From assembly GCF_016316925.1 (NCBI RefSeq), contig NZ_JAEEGB010000016.1, positions 1 through 58,713 of the forward strand: a DNA stretch of 58,713 bases, in the 5' to 3' direction. The stretch is from Clostridium aciditolerans. Lineage in GTDB: Bacteria; Bacillota; Clostridia; Clostridiales; Clostridiaceae. Below, in pieces: positions 43,171 to 52,356 of the stretch. The notes below the pieces were generated by a model that saw only the letters and a program-made list of their open reading frames with translations, had not been told where the DNA came from and made no database searches. A program made the position numbers and the translations under genes. Within the stretch, counting starts at the first letter, position 1. Each line of letters starts with the position of its first letter.

Positions 43171-44445
43171 GTGAGCATATTTAAAGAAATAATCAATGAT
43201 ACCTCTTGGATCCTAACACATATAGTATACGCTGTAACAATATACTACTTATTAGTATCTTTCTTTGGTATATATAAAAAAGATGAACATGAAGAGGTAG
43301 AACCTAAGAAGAGCTTTGCACTGATTGTGGCTGCACACAATGAGGAAATTGTTATTGGAGATATAGTTGAAAGTTTAAAAAGGCTTGAGTATCCGAGTGA
43401 ACTATATGATATATTTGTAATTGCTGACAACTGTAAAGATAAGACTGCACAAAAAGCTAGAGAAAAAGGCGCTATTGTGTACGAAAGAACAAATAAGGAA
43501 AAAAGAGGCAAGGGCTATGCGTTAGAGTGGATGTTCGATAAAATATTCAATATGGAGAAAAAATATGATGCTGTAGCAATATTTGATGCTGATAATTTAG
43601 CTCATAGAGATTTTCTGAAAGAGATGAACAAAAAGCTCTGCGAAGGGTATAAAGTAGTTCAAGGTTACCTTGATAGTAAGAATCCAGAGGATACATGGAT
43701 TACCGGAAGTTATTCCATAGCCTTTTGGACCTGCAATAGAATGTTTCAATTGTCAAGAAGCAATATGGGATTGTCTAGTCAATTAGGTGGCACAGGGTTC
43801 TGTATTGATACGGATATACTTAAGGAACTAGGCTGGGGGGCTACCTGTTTAACAGAAGATTTAGAGTTTACCTGTAAGCTAGTTCTGCATGGACATAAGG
43901 TAGGATGGGCACACAATGCAATAATATATGACGAAAAACCTTTGACATTAGCACAGTCATGGTGGCAGAGAAAAAGATGGATGCAGGGTTTTGCAGATGT
44001 ATCAAGTAGATACTTTTTCAAGCTTATTAAAAGGTCAATATCTACAGGTAGCTTTGTTGCATTAGATTGTGCGCTATATAGCATACAACCTATAATAACA
44101 ATTCTACTTGGCATATCAGCTGTAACTGGAGTTGTTAAATCTAGTATGAAAGCCCTTAATATAATATCTAGTTTTAATTTAGGAATATATAATATTGATT
44201 TTAATTTGGCTAAAATAGTTGCTATATTATTTATAGTATTTCAATTTATATATACCCCGTTTATATTAATACTAGAGAAAAAGCTTAATTTTAAAGTGTT
44301 TTTATATTATTTGATATATCCTATATATGCTATTACTTGGTTCCCAATTTCAGTACAGGGAATTATAGATAAGAATAATAAGGAATGGAGCCATACGGTA
44401 CATACTAGAAGTATACCGATAAATGATTTAGAAAAGGCAAATTAG
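43171..44445 (+). CDS. Membrane glycosyltransferase, family 2
   Basis: 424 residues. N-terminal membrane span ~10-34, a GT-2 catalytic domain with AAHNEE, DAD (~139-141), TED (~228-230) and QRKRW (~266-270), the D,D,D,QxxRW set of processive synthases, then three or four C-terminal membrane spans. It should build an extracellular or wall polysaccharide by transferring a nucleotide sugar across the membrane; the polymer is unknown. GTG at 43171 follows GGGGGG by 7 bases; the TTG at 43165 is too close. A glycosyltransferase sits at the same place in C. acetobutylicum as I recall it. Confidence 0.87.
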   Translation: MSIFKEIINDTSWILTHIVYAVTIYYLLVSFFGIYKKDEHEEVEPKKSFALIVAAHNEEIVIGDIVESLKRLEYPSELYDIFVIADNCKDKTAQKAREKGAIVYERTNKEKRGKGYALEWMFDKIFNMEKKYDAVAIFDADNLAHRDFLKEMNKKLCEGYKVVQGYLDSKNPEDTWITGSYSIAFWTCNRMFQLSRSNMGLSSQLGGTGFCIDTDILKELGWGATCLTEDLEFTCKLVLHGHKVGWAHNAIIYDEKPLTLAQSWWQRKRWMQGFADVSSRYFFKLIKRSISTGSFVALDCALYSIQPIITILLGISAVTGVVKSSMKALNIISSFNLGIYNIDFNLAKIVAILFIVFQFIYTPFILILEKKLNFKVFLYYLIYPIYAITWFPISVQGIIDKNNKEWSHTVHTRSIPINDLEKAN

Positions 44446-44613
44446 TTAGGAAGGATAATAAATCCTTCCTTTTTTGATTTTAAGGAACAAAAAGGGCAAA
44501 TATTTAACTATATTTGAGATTTTATTAAAATATGATAAAATATAAGAGGAAAAATAAATTTTCTGTTGAATATATACTTTGATGGTTCTCTAACAAGGGG
44601 GGAAAGAGGCTTA

Positions 44614-45873
44614 ATGAATGAATATATAATTGGAATAGACGTCGGATCATCAAAAATATGTGCCGCTGCCGGAAAAGTAGATAAGTATGGAAGAATGCAA
44701 ATAATGGGAATAACATCGGCAAATTGTAATGGAGTAAAAAAAGGAATTGTTGTTGATATAGATAAAACTTCTGAATCAATAAAACAGTGTATTGACTCAC
44801 TGGAAAGAATGGTTGACACTAAGATTACAGAAGCTTATATATGCCTTCCAGGAGGAATCTGTGAATTAGTATGGAATAAAGGTGTGGTAGCTGTAGCTTC
44901 AGAAGATAGAGAAATAAAAGAGAACGATATAAAAAGAGTTTTAAAAGCATCTAAAATAATTACAATTCCGTCCGATAAAGAAATCGTAGGTGTAATACCA
45001 GAGCAGTATATAATAGATGGGTATGATAAGATAAAGGATCCAGTTGGAATGAGCGGGTTAAGGTTGGAGGTAGATGCTCAAATTATTTTAGCCCAAAGTA
45101 CTGTGGTTAACAATCTTTTGAAAAGTATAAGTAAAGCTGAGATTAAGGTTTTAGGCATAGTGCTTCAACCTTTAGCAATATCTCAAGTTGCGCTAAAAGA
45201 AGAAGAAATTCAAAGAGGAATTGCACTTGTTGATGTAGGTGCACAATCTACTGATATTTATATCTATGAAGGTAGTAATTTAGTTAGTATAGATACAATA
45301 CCATTAGGTGGAAACACAATAACTAATGATATTGCTTTATGCTTAAAACTACCATTTTCAGAAGCTGAAAAATTAAAAATAAGATATGGAAGCGTTGGAG
45401 AAGAATCAGTTAGCTATGACTCACCGATAGAGGTTAATGTTGATTATAATGGCAAAGTACATGTAGATTATTTTATGCTAAAGCAAATAATAGAAGCTAG
45501 AATAGAGGAAATACTTTACCTTATAGATCAGAAGATTAAATGCAGCGAGCTCTATGAAAAAATTTCTGGTATAGTATTAGTTGGAGGTGGACTAGCCTTA
45601 ATCAAGGGTATAGAAGGGTTTAGTAAGCATATATTAGAAAAACCGATTAGGGTAGGAGCACCTGAATATATTGGAGCAGCAAGCCCATTATATGCATCTG
45701 CAGTGGGAATAGTTAAAGACGTTGCAGATTCTATAAAAGATAAAGGGTTTATGACTGAGGTGAAAAAAGAAAGCGAAGACAGTAATAGGGAGTGGACTGA
45801 AGAACGAGATAAAAAAGATAATAATAATGGATTTGTATCAAAAATAAAAGAGTTTTTTACAGATTTTTTCTAA
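44614..45873 (+). CDS. ftsA: Cell division protein FtsA-like actin homologue
   Basis: 419 residues. Actin-like ATPase fold: IIGIDVGSSKICAAAGK (phosphate 1), an SHS2/1C domain (~85-165), GIALVDVGAQSTDIYIYE (phosphate 2), IVLVGGGLALIKG (adenosine). FtsA tethers FtsZ to the membrane. The C-terminus is charged and ends in a short amphipathic stretch (KIKEFFTDFF), which suits membrane attachment. The ATG at 44614 follows AGAGG; the earlier in-frame ATG at 44566 has no ribosome binding site. ftsZ starts 16 bases after its stop, the classic ftsA-ftsZ order. Confidence 0.92.
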   Translation: MNEYIIGIDVGSSKICAAAGKVDKYGRMQIMGITSANCNGVKKGIVVDIDKTSESIKQCIDSLERMVDTKITEAYICLPGGICELVWNKGVVAVASEDREIKENDIKRVLKASKIITIPSDKEIVGVIPEQYIIDGYDKIKDPVGMSGLRLEVDAQIILAQSTVVNNLLKSISKAEIKVLGIVLQPLAISQVALKEEEIQRGIALVDVGAQSTDIYIYEGSNLVSIDTIPLGGNTITNDIALCLKLPFSEAEKLKIRYGSVGEESVSYDSPIEVNVDYNGKVHVDYFMLKQIIEARIEEILYLIDQKIKCSELYEKISGIVLVGGGLALIKGIEGFSKHILEKPIRVGAPEYIGAASPLYASAVGIVKDVADSIKDKGFMTEVKKESEDSNREWTEERDKKDNNNGFVSKIKEFFTDFF

Positions 45874-45889
45874 ATAAGGAGGTAGTATT

Positions 45890-47026
45890 GTGCTAGATTT
45901 TGATGTTGATGTTCAACAATTTGCTAATATAAAGGTTATAGGCTGCGGTGGTGGCGGTAATAACGCTGTTAACAGAATGATAAAAGAAGGGTTAAAGAAT
46001 GTGGAATTCATATCTGTAAATACAGATAAGCAAGCTTTAATGCTTTCGCAAGCATCACAAAAAATACAGATCGGTGATAAGCTTACTAAGGGGCTAGGTG
46101 CAGGAGCTAATCCTGAAATTGGACAAAAAGCTGCTGATGAAAGCAAAGATGAAATTTCTCAGGCAATAAAAGGTGCAGACATGGTATTTATTACTGCAGG
46201 AATGGGAGGAGGAACTGGTACTGGCGCAGCTCCTGTAATAGCCGAAATAGCTAAGTCAATGGGCATATTAACAGTTGGTGTAGTAACTAAACCTTTTCCT
46301 TTTGAAGGCAGAAAAAGAATGTTGCATGCGGAAATGGGAATTAAGAACTTAAAAGATAGAGTGGATACATTAGTAACTATTCCAAATGAAAGATTATTAA
46401 GCATAGTTGACAAGAAAACAACATTAATGGAATCATTTAAATATGCTGACGATGTTTTAAGGCAGGGTGTTCAAGGTATATCAGACTTAATAACAATACC
46501 AGGTCTTGTTAATCTTGACTTTGCCGATGTTAGAACTATAATGATTGATAAAGGTCTTGCACATATGGGTGTAGGAAGAGGTACAGGAGATAACAGAGCT
46601 CAGGAAGCTGCTAAACAGGCTATATCCAGTCCATTATTAGAAACTTCAATAGTAGGAGCAACAGGGGTTCTCTTAAATATAACTGGTGGATCAGATTTAG
46701 GACTTTTAGAGATAAATGAAGCTGCTGAGATAGTACAAGAAGCTGCAGACCCGGATGCAAATATCATATTTGGTGCAGTTATAGATGAAAATATTAAAGA
46801 TGAAATAAGAATTACTGTAATTGCTACTGGTTTTGAAACTGAAAGAATTCAGCATCAAAATGAACCGGTTGTAAAGCCTCATGTAGCTCAACCACAACCT
46901 CAATCTCAACCTCAACAAGTTACATATGGACATAATAAAGATGAAGCAGCTGCAACAGTAGAATATAAAAGTTATGATGAAAATAATTTAGAAATACCAG
47001 CATTTTTGAGAAGACAAAGAAAATAA
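45890..47026 (+). CDS. ftsZ: Cell division protein FtsZ
   Basis: 378 residues, tubulin homologue that forms the Z-ring. GTP-binding [17 protein letters not shown], signature GGGTGTG (106-112), T7 synergy loop [11 protein letters not shown] (~204-214). A short Q/P-rich linker is followed by the conserved C-terminal peptide [12 protein letters not shown], which binds FtsA, ZapA or MinC. GTG at 45890 follows AAGGAGG by 7 bases. Cotranscribed with ftsA and closed by a strong hairpin before the spoIIGA-sigE operon. Confidence 0.98.
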   Translation: MLDFDVDVQQFANIKVIGCGGGGNNAVNRMIKEGLKNVEFISVNTDKQALMLSQASQKIQIGDKLTKGLGAGANPEIGQKAADESKDEISQAIKGADMVFITAGMGGGTGTGAAPVIAEIAKSMGILTVGVVTKPFPFEGRKRMLHAEMGIKNLKDRVDTLVTIPNERLLSIVDKKTTLMESFKYADDVLRQGVQGISDLITIPGLVNLDFADVRTIMIDKGLAHMGVGRGTGDNRAQEAAKQAISSPLLETSIVGATGVLLNITGGSDLGLLEINEAAEIVQEAADPDANIIFGAVIDENIKDEIRITVIATGFETERIQHQNEPVVKPHVAQPQPQSQPQQVTYGHNKDEAAATVEYKSYDENNLEIPAFLRRQRK

Positions 47027-47042
47027 TATTAAAAAATGCAAT

Positions 47043-47083
47043 AAAACCGCTTATAGCTATGATGTTATAAGTGGTTTTTTATT
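47043..47083 (+). terminator. Terminator of ftsAZ
   Basis: AAAACCGCTTATA (47043-47055) pairs with TATAAGTGGTTTT (47066-47078, one G-U), followed by TTATTTTTT. Confidence 0.8.
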
Positions 47084-47213
47084 TTTTACTTATTAAGGTT
47101 TTGGATGTCTGCTTACTGATTAAAAAAATTTATAAATTATAAGATTCATAAAGACATAAACGAAAATAAGTTGACACATTATGGAAAATAAAAAAAAGTT
47201 TTTTTATTATAAA

Positions 47214-47246
47214 ATGACAAAATTTTGAAATAAATAGTTATATAAT
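47214..47246 (+). promoter_or_regulatory. Possible spoIIG-type promoter
   Basis: ATGACA (47214-47219), 21 bases, TATAAT (47241-47246). The over-long spacer recalls the Spo0A-activated spoIIG promoter of Bacillus. The neighbouring TTTTGTCA on the minus strand is a poor Spo0A-box match. Confidence 0.35.
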
Positions 47247-47290
47247 AAAAATAAATAATTACAAAGGAATGGTGGAGGTGAAAGGGGTTT

Positions 47291-48091
47291 TTGGTTGTAT
47301 ATTTAGATGTCTTGCTTTTTGAAAATTTAATAGTAAATTTATTTTTACTTCATGTAACAGCTCGCACATTAAGAATAAAAGTAAAATTTAGATACATGCT
47401 ATTTGCAGCAACAATTGGTAGTATGTATGTAATGACTTTGCTTTATCCTAAATTAAGGGTATTCTCCACGGTTCCATTTAAAATTGTCGTTGCAATGATA
47501 ATAATACTTGTTACTTTTAGAAAAATAAATGTTTTATTTAACTTAAAAGCATTAGCTATTTTTATTTTATACTCTATGCTTCTTGCGGGCATATGTGTTT
47601 TTATCCAATTTAATCAAGGATATAATATCTGGTATTCAGCTATTATAAATTTTTCCTATAAAAAACTTATGGTTTCTCTAATGATAATATATATGCTAAT
47701 TGAAAGGATAATAGTTTACATTAAAGATAGAAAAAATCTAAGTACATTAATTTATAGTGTTGATATTATATTAAAGGATTCAAAGAAAAATGTTAAAGCT
47801 TTTTTAGATACTGGTAATGAGTTAAGAGAACCAGCTACTAACCTGCCTGTAATTATAGTTGAAAAATCAATATTTTATGATGTAAATTTAAGTTCTTACG
47901 ATAGATTTTATATTCCTTATAAAGTTGTAAATGGACAAGGTGGAAGTCTTCAAGGTTTTAAGCCAGAATGTGTAAAGATAAGTGAGGGGAAAAATTCCAT
48001 AGATAAAGAAGTTATAGTTGCTTTTTGTGAAGGGCACCTAAGTGATATTAATGATTATCAAGCACTTTTATCTAGAGGGGTTATTATGTAA
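47291..48091 (+). CDS. spoIIGA: Sigma-E processing peptidase SpoIIGA
   Basis: 266 residues. About five N-terminal membrane spans (~5-145) and a C-terminal aspartic protease-like domain with catalytic Asp173 in FLDTGNELREP. It sits in the forespore septum and, after a signal from SpoIIR, removes the pro-region of SigE. The start is TTG at 47291 behind GAGGTGAAAGGGG. sigE follows after 28 bases, the universal spoIIGA-sigE operon. Shorter than some family members, but the membrane and catalytic parts are both complete. Confidence 0.95.
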   Translation: MVVYLDVLLFENLIVNLFLLHVTARTLRIKVKFRYMLFAATIGSMYVMTLLYPKLRVFSTVPFKIVVAMIIILVTFRKINVLFNLKALAIFILYSMLLAGICVFIQFNQGYNIWYSAIINFSYKKLMVSLMIIYMLIERIIVYIKDRKNLSTLIYSVDIILKDSKKNVKAFLDTGNELREPATNLPVIIVEKSIFYDVNLSSYDRFYIPYKVVNGQGGSLQGFKPECVKISEGKNSIDKEVIVAFCEGHLSDINDYQALLSRGVIM

Positions 48092-48119
48092 GGTTAATTA
48101 ATTAGTTTGGAGGGTATTT

Positions 48120-48827
48120 ATGATAAAATTAAAAATATTATTAAATAGAATACTTGCAAAATTTAAGCTGTTTGTAAAAAATGTTTACTATATAGGGGGG
48201 AATGATGTCCTTCCTCCACCTCTCAGCAAGAAAGAAGAAGATGATTTAGTTGCAAGACTTGTAAATGGGGATGAAAGTGTACGTTCTATACTTATAGAGA
48301 GAAATTTAAGGTTAGTAGTCTATATTGCAAGAAAGTTTGAAAATACCGGGGTGAATGTTGAAGATTTAGTATCAGTAGGAACAATAGGACTTATAAAAGC
48401 TGTTAATACTTTTGATCCAGATAAAAAAATAAAACTAGCTACATATGCATCAAGATGTATTGAAAATGAAATACTTATGTATTTAAGAAGAAATAGTAAG
48501 GTTAAGGCAGAAATTTCTTTCTATGAACCTTTAAATATTGACTGGGATGGAAATGAGTTGCTTTTATCTGATATTTTAGGGACTGATAATGATGTTGTAT
48601 ATAACTTAATAGAAGATGAGGTAGATAAACAACTTTTGATGGTAGCGATGAAAAAATTAAGCGATAGAGAAAAAGAAATAGTAAATTTAAGATTTGGATT
48701 AAATGGACAAGGTGAGAAGACTCAAAAGGAAGTAGCAGATATGCTTGGTATTTCCCAATCTTATATTTCTAGATTAGAAAAAAGAATAATAAAAAGACTA
48801 AAGAAAGAAATAAATAAAATGTTATAA
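48120..48827 (+). CDS. sigE: RNA polymerase sporulation sigma factor SigE
   Basis: 235 residues, early mother-cell sigma factor. N-terminal pro-sequence of ~25-30 residues rich in K, L and F ([21 protein letters not shown]), cut by Spo[17 protein letters not shown] is the usual sequence just after it. Region 2 [20 protein letters not shown] and [19 protein letters not shown]; region 4 [15 protein letters not shown] and [18 protein letters not shown]. The ATG at 48120 follows GGAGGG. Part of spoIIGA-sigE-(sigG). Confidence 0.97.
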   Translation: MIKLKILLNRILAKFKLFVKNVYYIGGNDVLPPPLSKKEEDDLVARLVNGDESVRSILIERNLRLVVYIARKFENTGVNVEDLVSVGTIGLIKAVNTFDPDKKIKLATYASRCIENEILMYLRRNSKVKAEISFYEPLNIDWDGNELLLSDILGTDNDVVYNLIEDEVDKQLLMVAMKKLSDREKEIVNLRFGLNGQGEKTQKEVADMLGISQSYISRLEKRIIKRLKKEINKML

Positions 48828-48902
48828 GGTTGTCTTTAGTATAAAATTCAGCTTCTTAGTAAATAATTAAAATGCGAATATTCTAAAGGGGCTGATAACT
48901 TT

Positions 48903-49676
48903 ATGATAATTAATAAAGTTGAAATTTGCGGTGTAAACACAGCAAAACTACCAGTTTTGAAAGAAGATGAGATGAGAAAACTACTATACAGAATGAAGGA
49001 CGGAGATAACGAATCAAGAGAAAAGTTTATTAAAGGGAACCTAAGACTAGTATTAAGTGTAATTCAAAGATTTAATAACAGAGGAGAAAATGTTGATGAT
49101 TTATTTCAAGTAGGATGTATTGGTCTAATTAAGGCAATAGACAATTTTGATTTAAATCAAAATGTTAAATTTTCCACTTATGCTGTTCCTATGATTATTG
49201 GTGAAATAAGAAGATATTTGAGAGACAATAATTCAATAAGGGTAAGCAGATCCTTGAGAGATATTGCTTATAGAGCTTTACAAATAAGAGATAAATTAAT
49301 AGGAGAAAATAATAAGGAGCCTACCATATCACAAATAGCTAGGGAGTTGAAAGTACCAAGAGAGGAGGTAGTCTTTGCCCTAGATGCTATTCAAGATCCA
49401 GTGTCACTTTTTGAACCAATATATCATGATGGAGGAGATGCAATTTATGTAATGGATCAAATAAGTGACAATAAAAACTTAGATGATAGCTGGTTAGAAA
49501 ACATAGCTATTAAGGAAGCAATGAAAAAATTAAATGATAGAGAAAAACTTATACTTAATCTAAGATTTTTCGATGGAAGAACTCAAATGGAAGTAGCTGA
49601 TGAAATAGGAATATCACAAGCGCAGGTTTCTAGACTAGAAAAAACTGCACTAAGACATATGAGAAAATATGTATAA
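48903..49676 (+). CDS. sigG: RNA polymerase sporulation sigma factor SigG
   Basis: 257 residues, late forespore sigma factor. The N-terminal NKVEICGVNTAKLPVLKEDEM segment is the typical SigG opening that binds regulators such as SpoIIAB/Gin. Region 2 KGNLRLVLSVIQRFNNRGEN and DLFQVGCIGLIKAIDNFD, region 3 VSRSLRDIAYRA, region 4 LNDREKLILNLRFFDGRTQMEVADEIG. The ATG at 48903 follows AAAGGGG. It lies 75 bases after sigE; readthrough from spoIIG plus its own forespore promoter is the Bacillus pattern, though I see no convincing promoter here. Confidence 0.97.
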   Translation: MIINKVEICGVNTAKLPVLKEDEMRKLLYRMKDGDNESREKFIKGNLRLVLSVIQRFNNRGENVDDLFQVGCIGLIKAIDNFDLNQNVKFSTYAVPMIIGEIRRYLRDNNSIRVSRSLRDIAYRALQIRDKLIGENNKEPTISQIARELKVPREEVVFALDAIQDPVSLFEPIYHDGGDAIYVMDQISDNKNLDDSWLENIAIKEAMKKLNDREKLILNLRFFDGRTQMEVADEIGISQAQVSRLEKTALRHMRKYV

Positions 49677-49716
49677 ATTAAGCAATTATTTTACTTATTT
49701 ATAATTATTGATTATG

Positions 49717-49758
49717 AGCTGAGAATATGGTTTAGTCATATTCTTGGCTTTATTTTTT
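49717..49758 (+). terminator. Terminator of sigG
   Basis: AGCTGAGAATATG (49717-49729) pairs with CATATTCTTGGCT (49737-49749, two G-U), followed by TTATTTTTTT. Confidence 0.8.
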
Positions 49759-49826
49759 TGTTTTGGTACTGAATAATAGGTAATGTTCATATATTTAATA
49801 ATAAAAGAATAATGGAGGATATAAAT

Positions 49827-50090
49827 ATGCAGGATGAAAAGTCACTACATTCTCTAGGAAACTTAAGATCCATGGAAATCATAGATATTAATACTGGTGC
49901 AAAGTTAGGCTTTATAAAAGATTTAAAAATAGATTGTGATGAGAGCAAGATAATATCTATTATATTACCATCCCATAGAGCATCTTGGTTTGGGAAAAAT
50001 GATGATATCGAAATTCCATGGCAGAATGTAAAAAAAATAGGAGTGGATGTTGTACTAGTTGATGGAGGAGAGTATATACTAAGAGAATAG
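49827..50090 (+). CDS. YlmC/YmxH-family PRC-barrel sporulation protein
   Basis: 87 residues, single PRC-barrel unit of the YlmC/YmxH family: LGNLRSMEIIDINTGAKLGFI, DLKIDCDESKIISI, and the C-terminal IPWQNVKKIGVDVVLVD. Family members are small, conserved in spore formers and often follow sigG; their role is not established. The start at 49827 is chosen because GGAGGAT is 7 bases upstream; an ATG at 49812 lies before that site. Own unit after the sigG terminator. The longer double-PRC protein at 23675 is a distant relative. Confidence 0.88.
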   Translation: MQDEKSLHSLGNLRSMEIIDINTGAKLGFIKDLKIDCDESKIISIILPSHRASWFGKNDDIEIPWQNVKKIGVDVVLVDGGEYILRE

Positions 50091-50193
50091 AAAAACATAG
50101 TAGAATTTTATATAAAAAAGTGTATAATGATTATATATAAACATTACATAAGCATAGTAATAACTATAATAAACTAGAAGGACGTGAAGAAAA

Positions 50194-50649
50194 TTGAGGT
50201 GCCCTTACTGTGGCTATGGAGAAAGTAAAGTTGTTGATTCTAGGTCCACTGAAGATGATATGTCTACAAGAAGACGTAGAGAATGTTTAAGTTGCAGCAA
50301 GAGATATACAACTTATGAAAAGGTTGATAACATTCCAATATTAGTAATAAAGAAAAATATGAATAGAGAATATTTTGATAGGACTAAGATAATTAATGGG
50401 CTTATAAAGGCTTGTCAGAAAAGACCAGTATCAAGGCAACAAATAGAGAACATAGCAGATGAAATAGAGAAGAAGATTAATAATAAAATGTTTACCGAGG
50501 TAGGTTCGGAGTATATTGGTGAACTAATAATGGAAAATCTAAAAAAGCTAGATGAAGTAGCCTATGTAAGATTCGCTTCAGTATATAGGCAGTTCAAGGA
50601 TATAAATACTTTTATGGAAGAGATAAAGAACTTAATTCAAAATAAATGA
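50194..50649 (+). CDS. nrdR: Transcriptional repressor NrdR
   Basis: 151 residues, the family norm. N-terminal zinc ribbon with Cys3/Cys6 and Cys31/Cys34, RSTEDDMSTRRRRECLSC and RYTTYEKV, then an ATP-cone (~49-139) that senses ATP/dATP. It represses ribonucleotide reductase genes. The start is TTG at 50194, giving MRCPYCG as in all orthologues. GAAGGA lies ~11 bases upstream, a little far. A long palindrome overlaps the stop codon. No nrd gene is in the window. Confidence 0.96.
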   Translation: MRCPYCGYGESKVVDSRSTEDDMSTRRRRECLSCSKRYTTYEKVDNIPILVIKKNMNREYFDRTKIINGLIKACQKRPVSRQQIENIADEIEKKINNKMFTEVGSEYIGELIMENLKKLDEVAYVRFASVYRQFKDINTFMEEIKNLIQNK

Positions 50650-50677
50650 TATGCAATAATTGCATATCATTTATTTA
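50641..50677. terminator. Palindromic terminator of nrdR
   Basis: AAATGATATGCAA (50644-50656) pairs with TTGCATATCATTT (50660-50672); the stop codon lies inside the stem. Confidence 0.7.
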
Positions 50678-50680
50678 TTT

Positions 50681-50770
50681 AAGGTATCTTCAAAAAAATA
50701 ATTAGCAAGTTTTATAGTTTATTTTGCGCCATAGTACCTTGGAAGAACCCTTAAAAGCAAATTTGGCTTA
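50681..50770. repeat. Dispersed repeat, copy 2
   Basis: AAGGTATCTTCAAAAAAATA, then ATTAGCAAGT and TATAGTTTATTTT, parallels the start of copy 1 at 43004. The second half diverges (CCATAGTACCTTGGAAGAAC). The pair may be fragments of one repeated element. Confidence 0.4.
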
Positions 50771-50900
50771 AAAATTTTGCTTAATTATTCTGTTAAATAT
50801 AAGTTAATATAGTTAAAAGTTAATAGTTTTTGTGGCAATAATAATAAAGAGTGTTAAAATATAATTAAAAATTGTTAAAGAGGTTTTAGGGAGGGTTATA

Positions 50901-51608
50901 ATGGAGGAAATTTTGATTGAAAACTATAAATTTATAAAAATATCTTTAGAAGAAGTTGAAATGATATTTTCAACAGCTGAAAATGATCTAGATTTTAATA
51001 AAGGCAGTGAAAAAGGAAGAAAAAATTTAGAAAATATTAAAAGTTGGTTTAATGTAGATAAGATTGGATTTGCAGATCAAGTACATGGAGATTCTATTGT
51101 AGTTTATGATGAAAATACTTATGAGGCGGATGCGCTGGTAACAGATTTAAAGCATATAGCAATAGGAGTTTTTACAGCAGATTGTGTTCCAATTTTATTA
51201 TATGACAGAAAAAATAAAGCAATAGCTGCAGTTCATAGTGGATGGAAGGGAACTTTCGAATGTATTCTACTGAAAACTATAGAGAAAATGGAAAAAAAGT
51301 TTGGAACTAAAGGCAAGGATATTATAGCAGCCATTGGACCGCATAATCGTCAATGTTGCTATGAAGTTGGAGAAGAAATTGTTTCTAAATTTAAGAACTG
51401 TGAAGCATATAAAAATATAAATTTGTTTAGCGGAAGAAACTTAAGTATGGTAGATTGTATAAAACATCAACTAAAATTAAAAGGTGTAGCAGATAGTAAT
51501 ATTCATGATATAAATATCTGTACTTTTTGTAGTAAAGATCCTGTAATGCACTCTTATAGAAAAAATAAAAATGGTGGAAGAATGTTTTCTTTTGTGCTAT
51601 TAAAGTAA
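50901..51608 (+). CDS. pgeF: PgeF/YlmD (multicopper oxidase-like, COG1496) protein
   Basis: 235 residues. Family once called laccase-domain; characterised members cleave peptidoglycan-derived or purine nucleoside substrates with a zinc/copper site. Conserved ligands His62 (QVHGD), Cys95 (ADCVPILL) and His112 (AVHSGWKGT) and the C-terminal CTFCSKDPVMHSYRK ... GGRMFSFV motif are all present. In Bacillus and many clostridia it lies near the sigE-sigG-ylm region, as here. The ATG at 50901 follows GGGAGGG. The exact reaction in this organism is uncertain. Confidence 0.9.
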   Translation: MEEILIENYKFIKISLEEVEMIFSTAENDLDFNKGSEKGRKNLENIKSWFNVDKIGFADQVHGDSIVVYDENTYEADALVTDLKHIAIGVFTADCVPILLYDRKNKAIAAVHSGWKGTFECILLKTIEKMEKKFGTKGKDIIAAIGPHNRQCCYEVGEEIVSKFKNCEAYKNINLFSGRNLSMVDCIKHQLKLKGVADSNIHDINICTFCSKDPVMHSYRKNKNGGRMFSFVLLK

Positions 51609-51648
51609 ACGTTAATAGCCCTATCATATGAGTCTAGGAGGTTAAGTT

Positions 51649-52344
51649 ATGGCAGAAGAAAAAATACTTATTGTTGATGATGAAGAACATATAAGAGAGT
51701 TGATTAAGTTCAACTTGGAGAATAATGGATATAAAACTATTTGTGCTGATAATGGTTTAGAGGGACTAAGAATAGCCAAGGAGGAAAACTTACAGTTGAT
51801 TCTTCTTGATTTAATGCTTCCAGGTATGGATGGATACGATGTTTGTAAGGAGATAAGAAGAGATACTAATATTTCCACTACACCAATAATAATGATAACT
51901 GCTAAGGGTGAGGAATTTGATAAGGTTTTAGGCTTAGAGCTTGGAGCTGATGACTATATGACAAAACCCTTTTCTATAAGAGAACTTTTAGCAAGAGTAA
52001 AGGCCATTTTAAGGAGAACAAATATAAAACCTATAGATAATTCCTATAATTTTGGAAAAGTAAATATAGATTTTGAAAAGCATGAAGTTACAAAAGATGG
52101 AGAAAAAATAGATTTAACTTTAAAGGAATTTGAGCTTCTTGAAATATTAATAAAAAATAAGGGAAGAGTCATGACGAGAGATTTCCTGTTAGATAAAATT
52201 TGGGGATATGAGTATATTGGAGAAACTAGAACCGTGGATGTGCACATAAGACATTTGAGACAGAAAATAGAGGCAGATGATAAAAGTCCTAAATATATTG
52301 AGACTATTCGAGGAATTGGTTATAGGTTTAATTCAGGAGATTGA
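51649..52344 (+). CDS. phoP: Phosphate regulon response regulator PhoP/PhoB
   Basis: 231 residues, OmpR family. Receiver with Asp10/Asp11, phospho-acceptor Asp54 (LLDLMLPGMDG) and Lys106 (TKPFSI), then a winged-helix domain ending in RGIGYRFNSGD. The adjacent phoR kinase gene (12 bases downstream) and the pst operon make the Pho assignment clear. It should activate pstS and neighbours when phosphate is low. The ATG at 51649 follows AGGAGG. Confidence 0.93.
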   Translation: MAEEKILIVDDEEHIRELIKFNLENNGYKTICADNGLEGLRIAKEENLQLILLDLMLPGMDGYDVCKEIRRDTNISTTPIIMITAKGEEFDKVLGLELGADDYMTKPFSIRELLARVKAILRRTNIKPIDNSYNFGKVNIDFEKHEVTKDGEKIDLTLKEFELLEILIKNKGRVMTRDFLLDKIWGYEYIGETRTVDVHIRHLRQKIEADDKSPKYIETIRGIGYRFNSGD

Positions 52345-52356
52345 TTGGTGGTATAA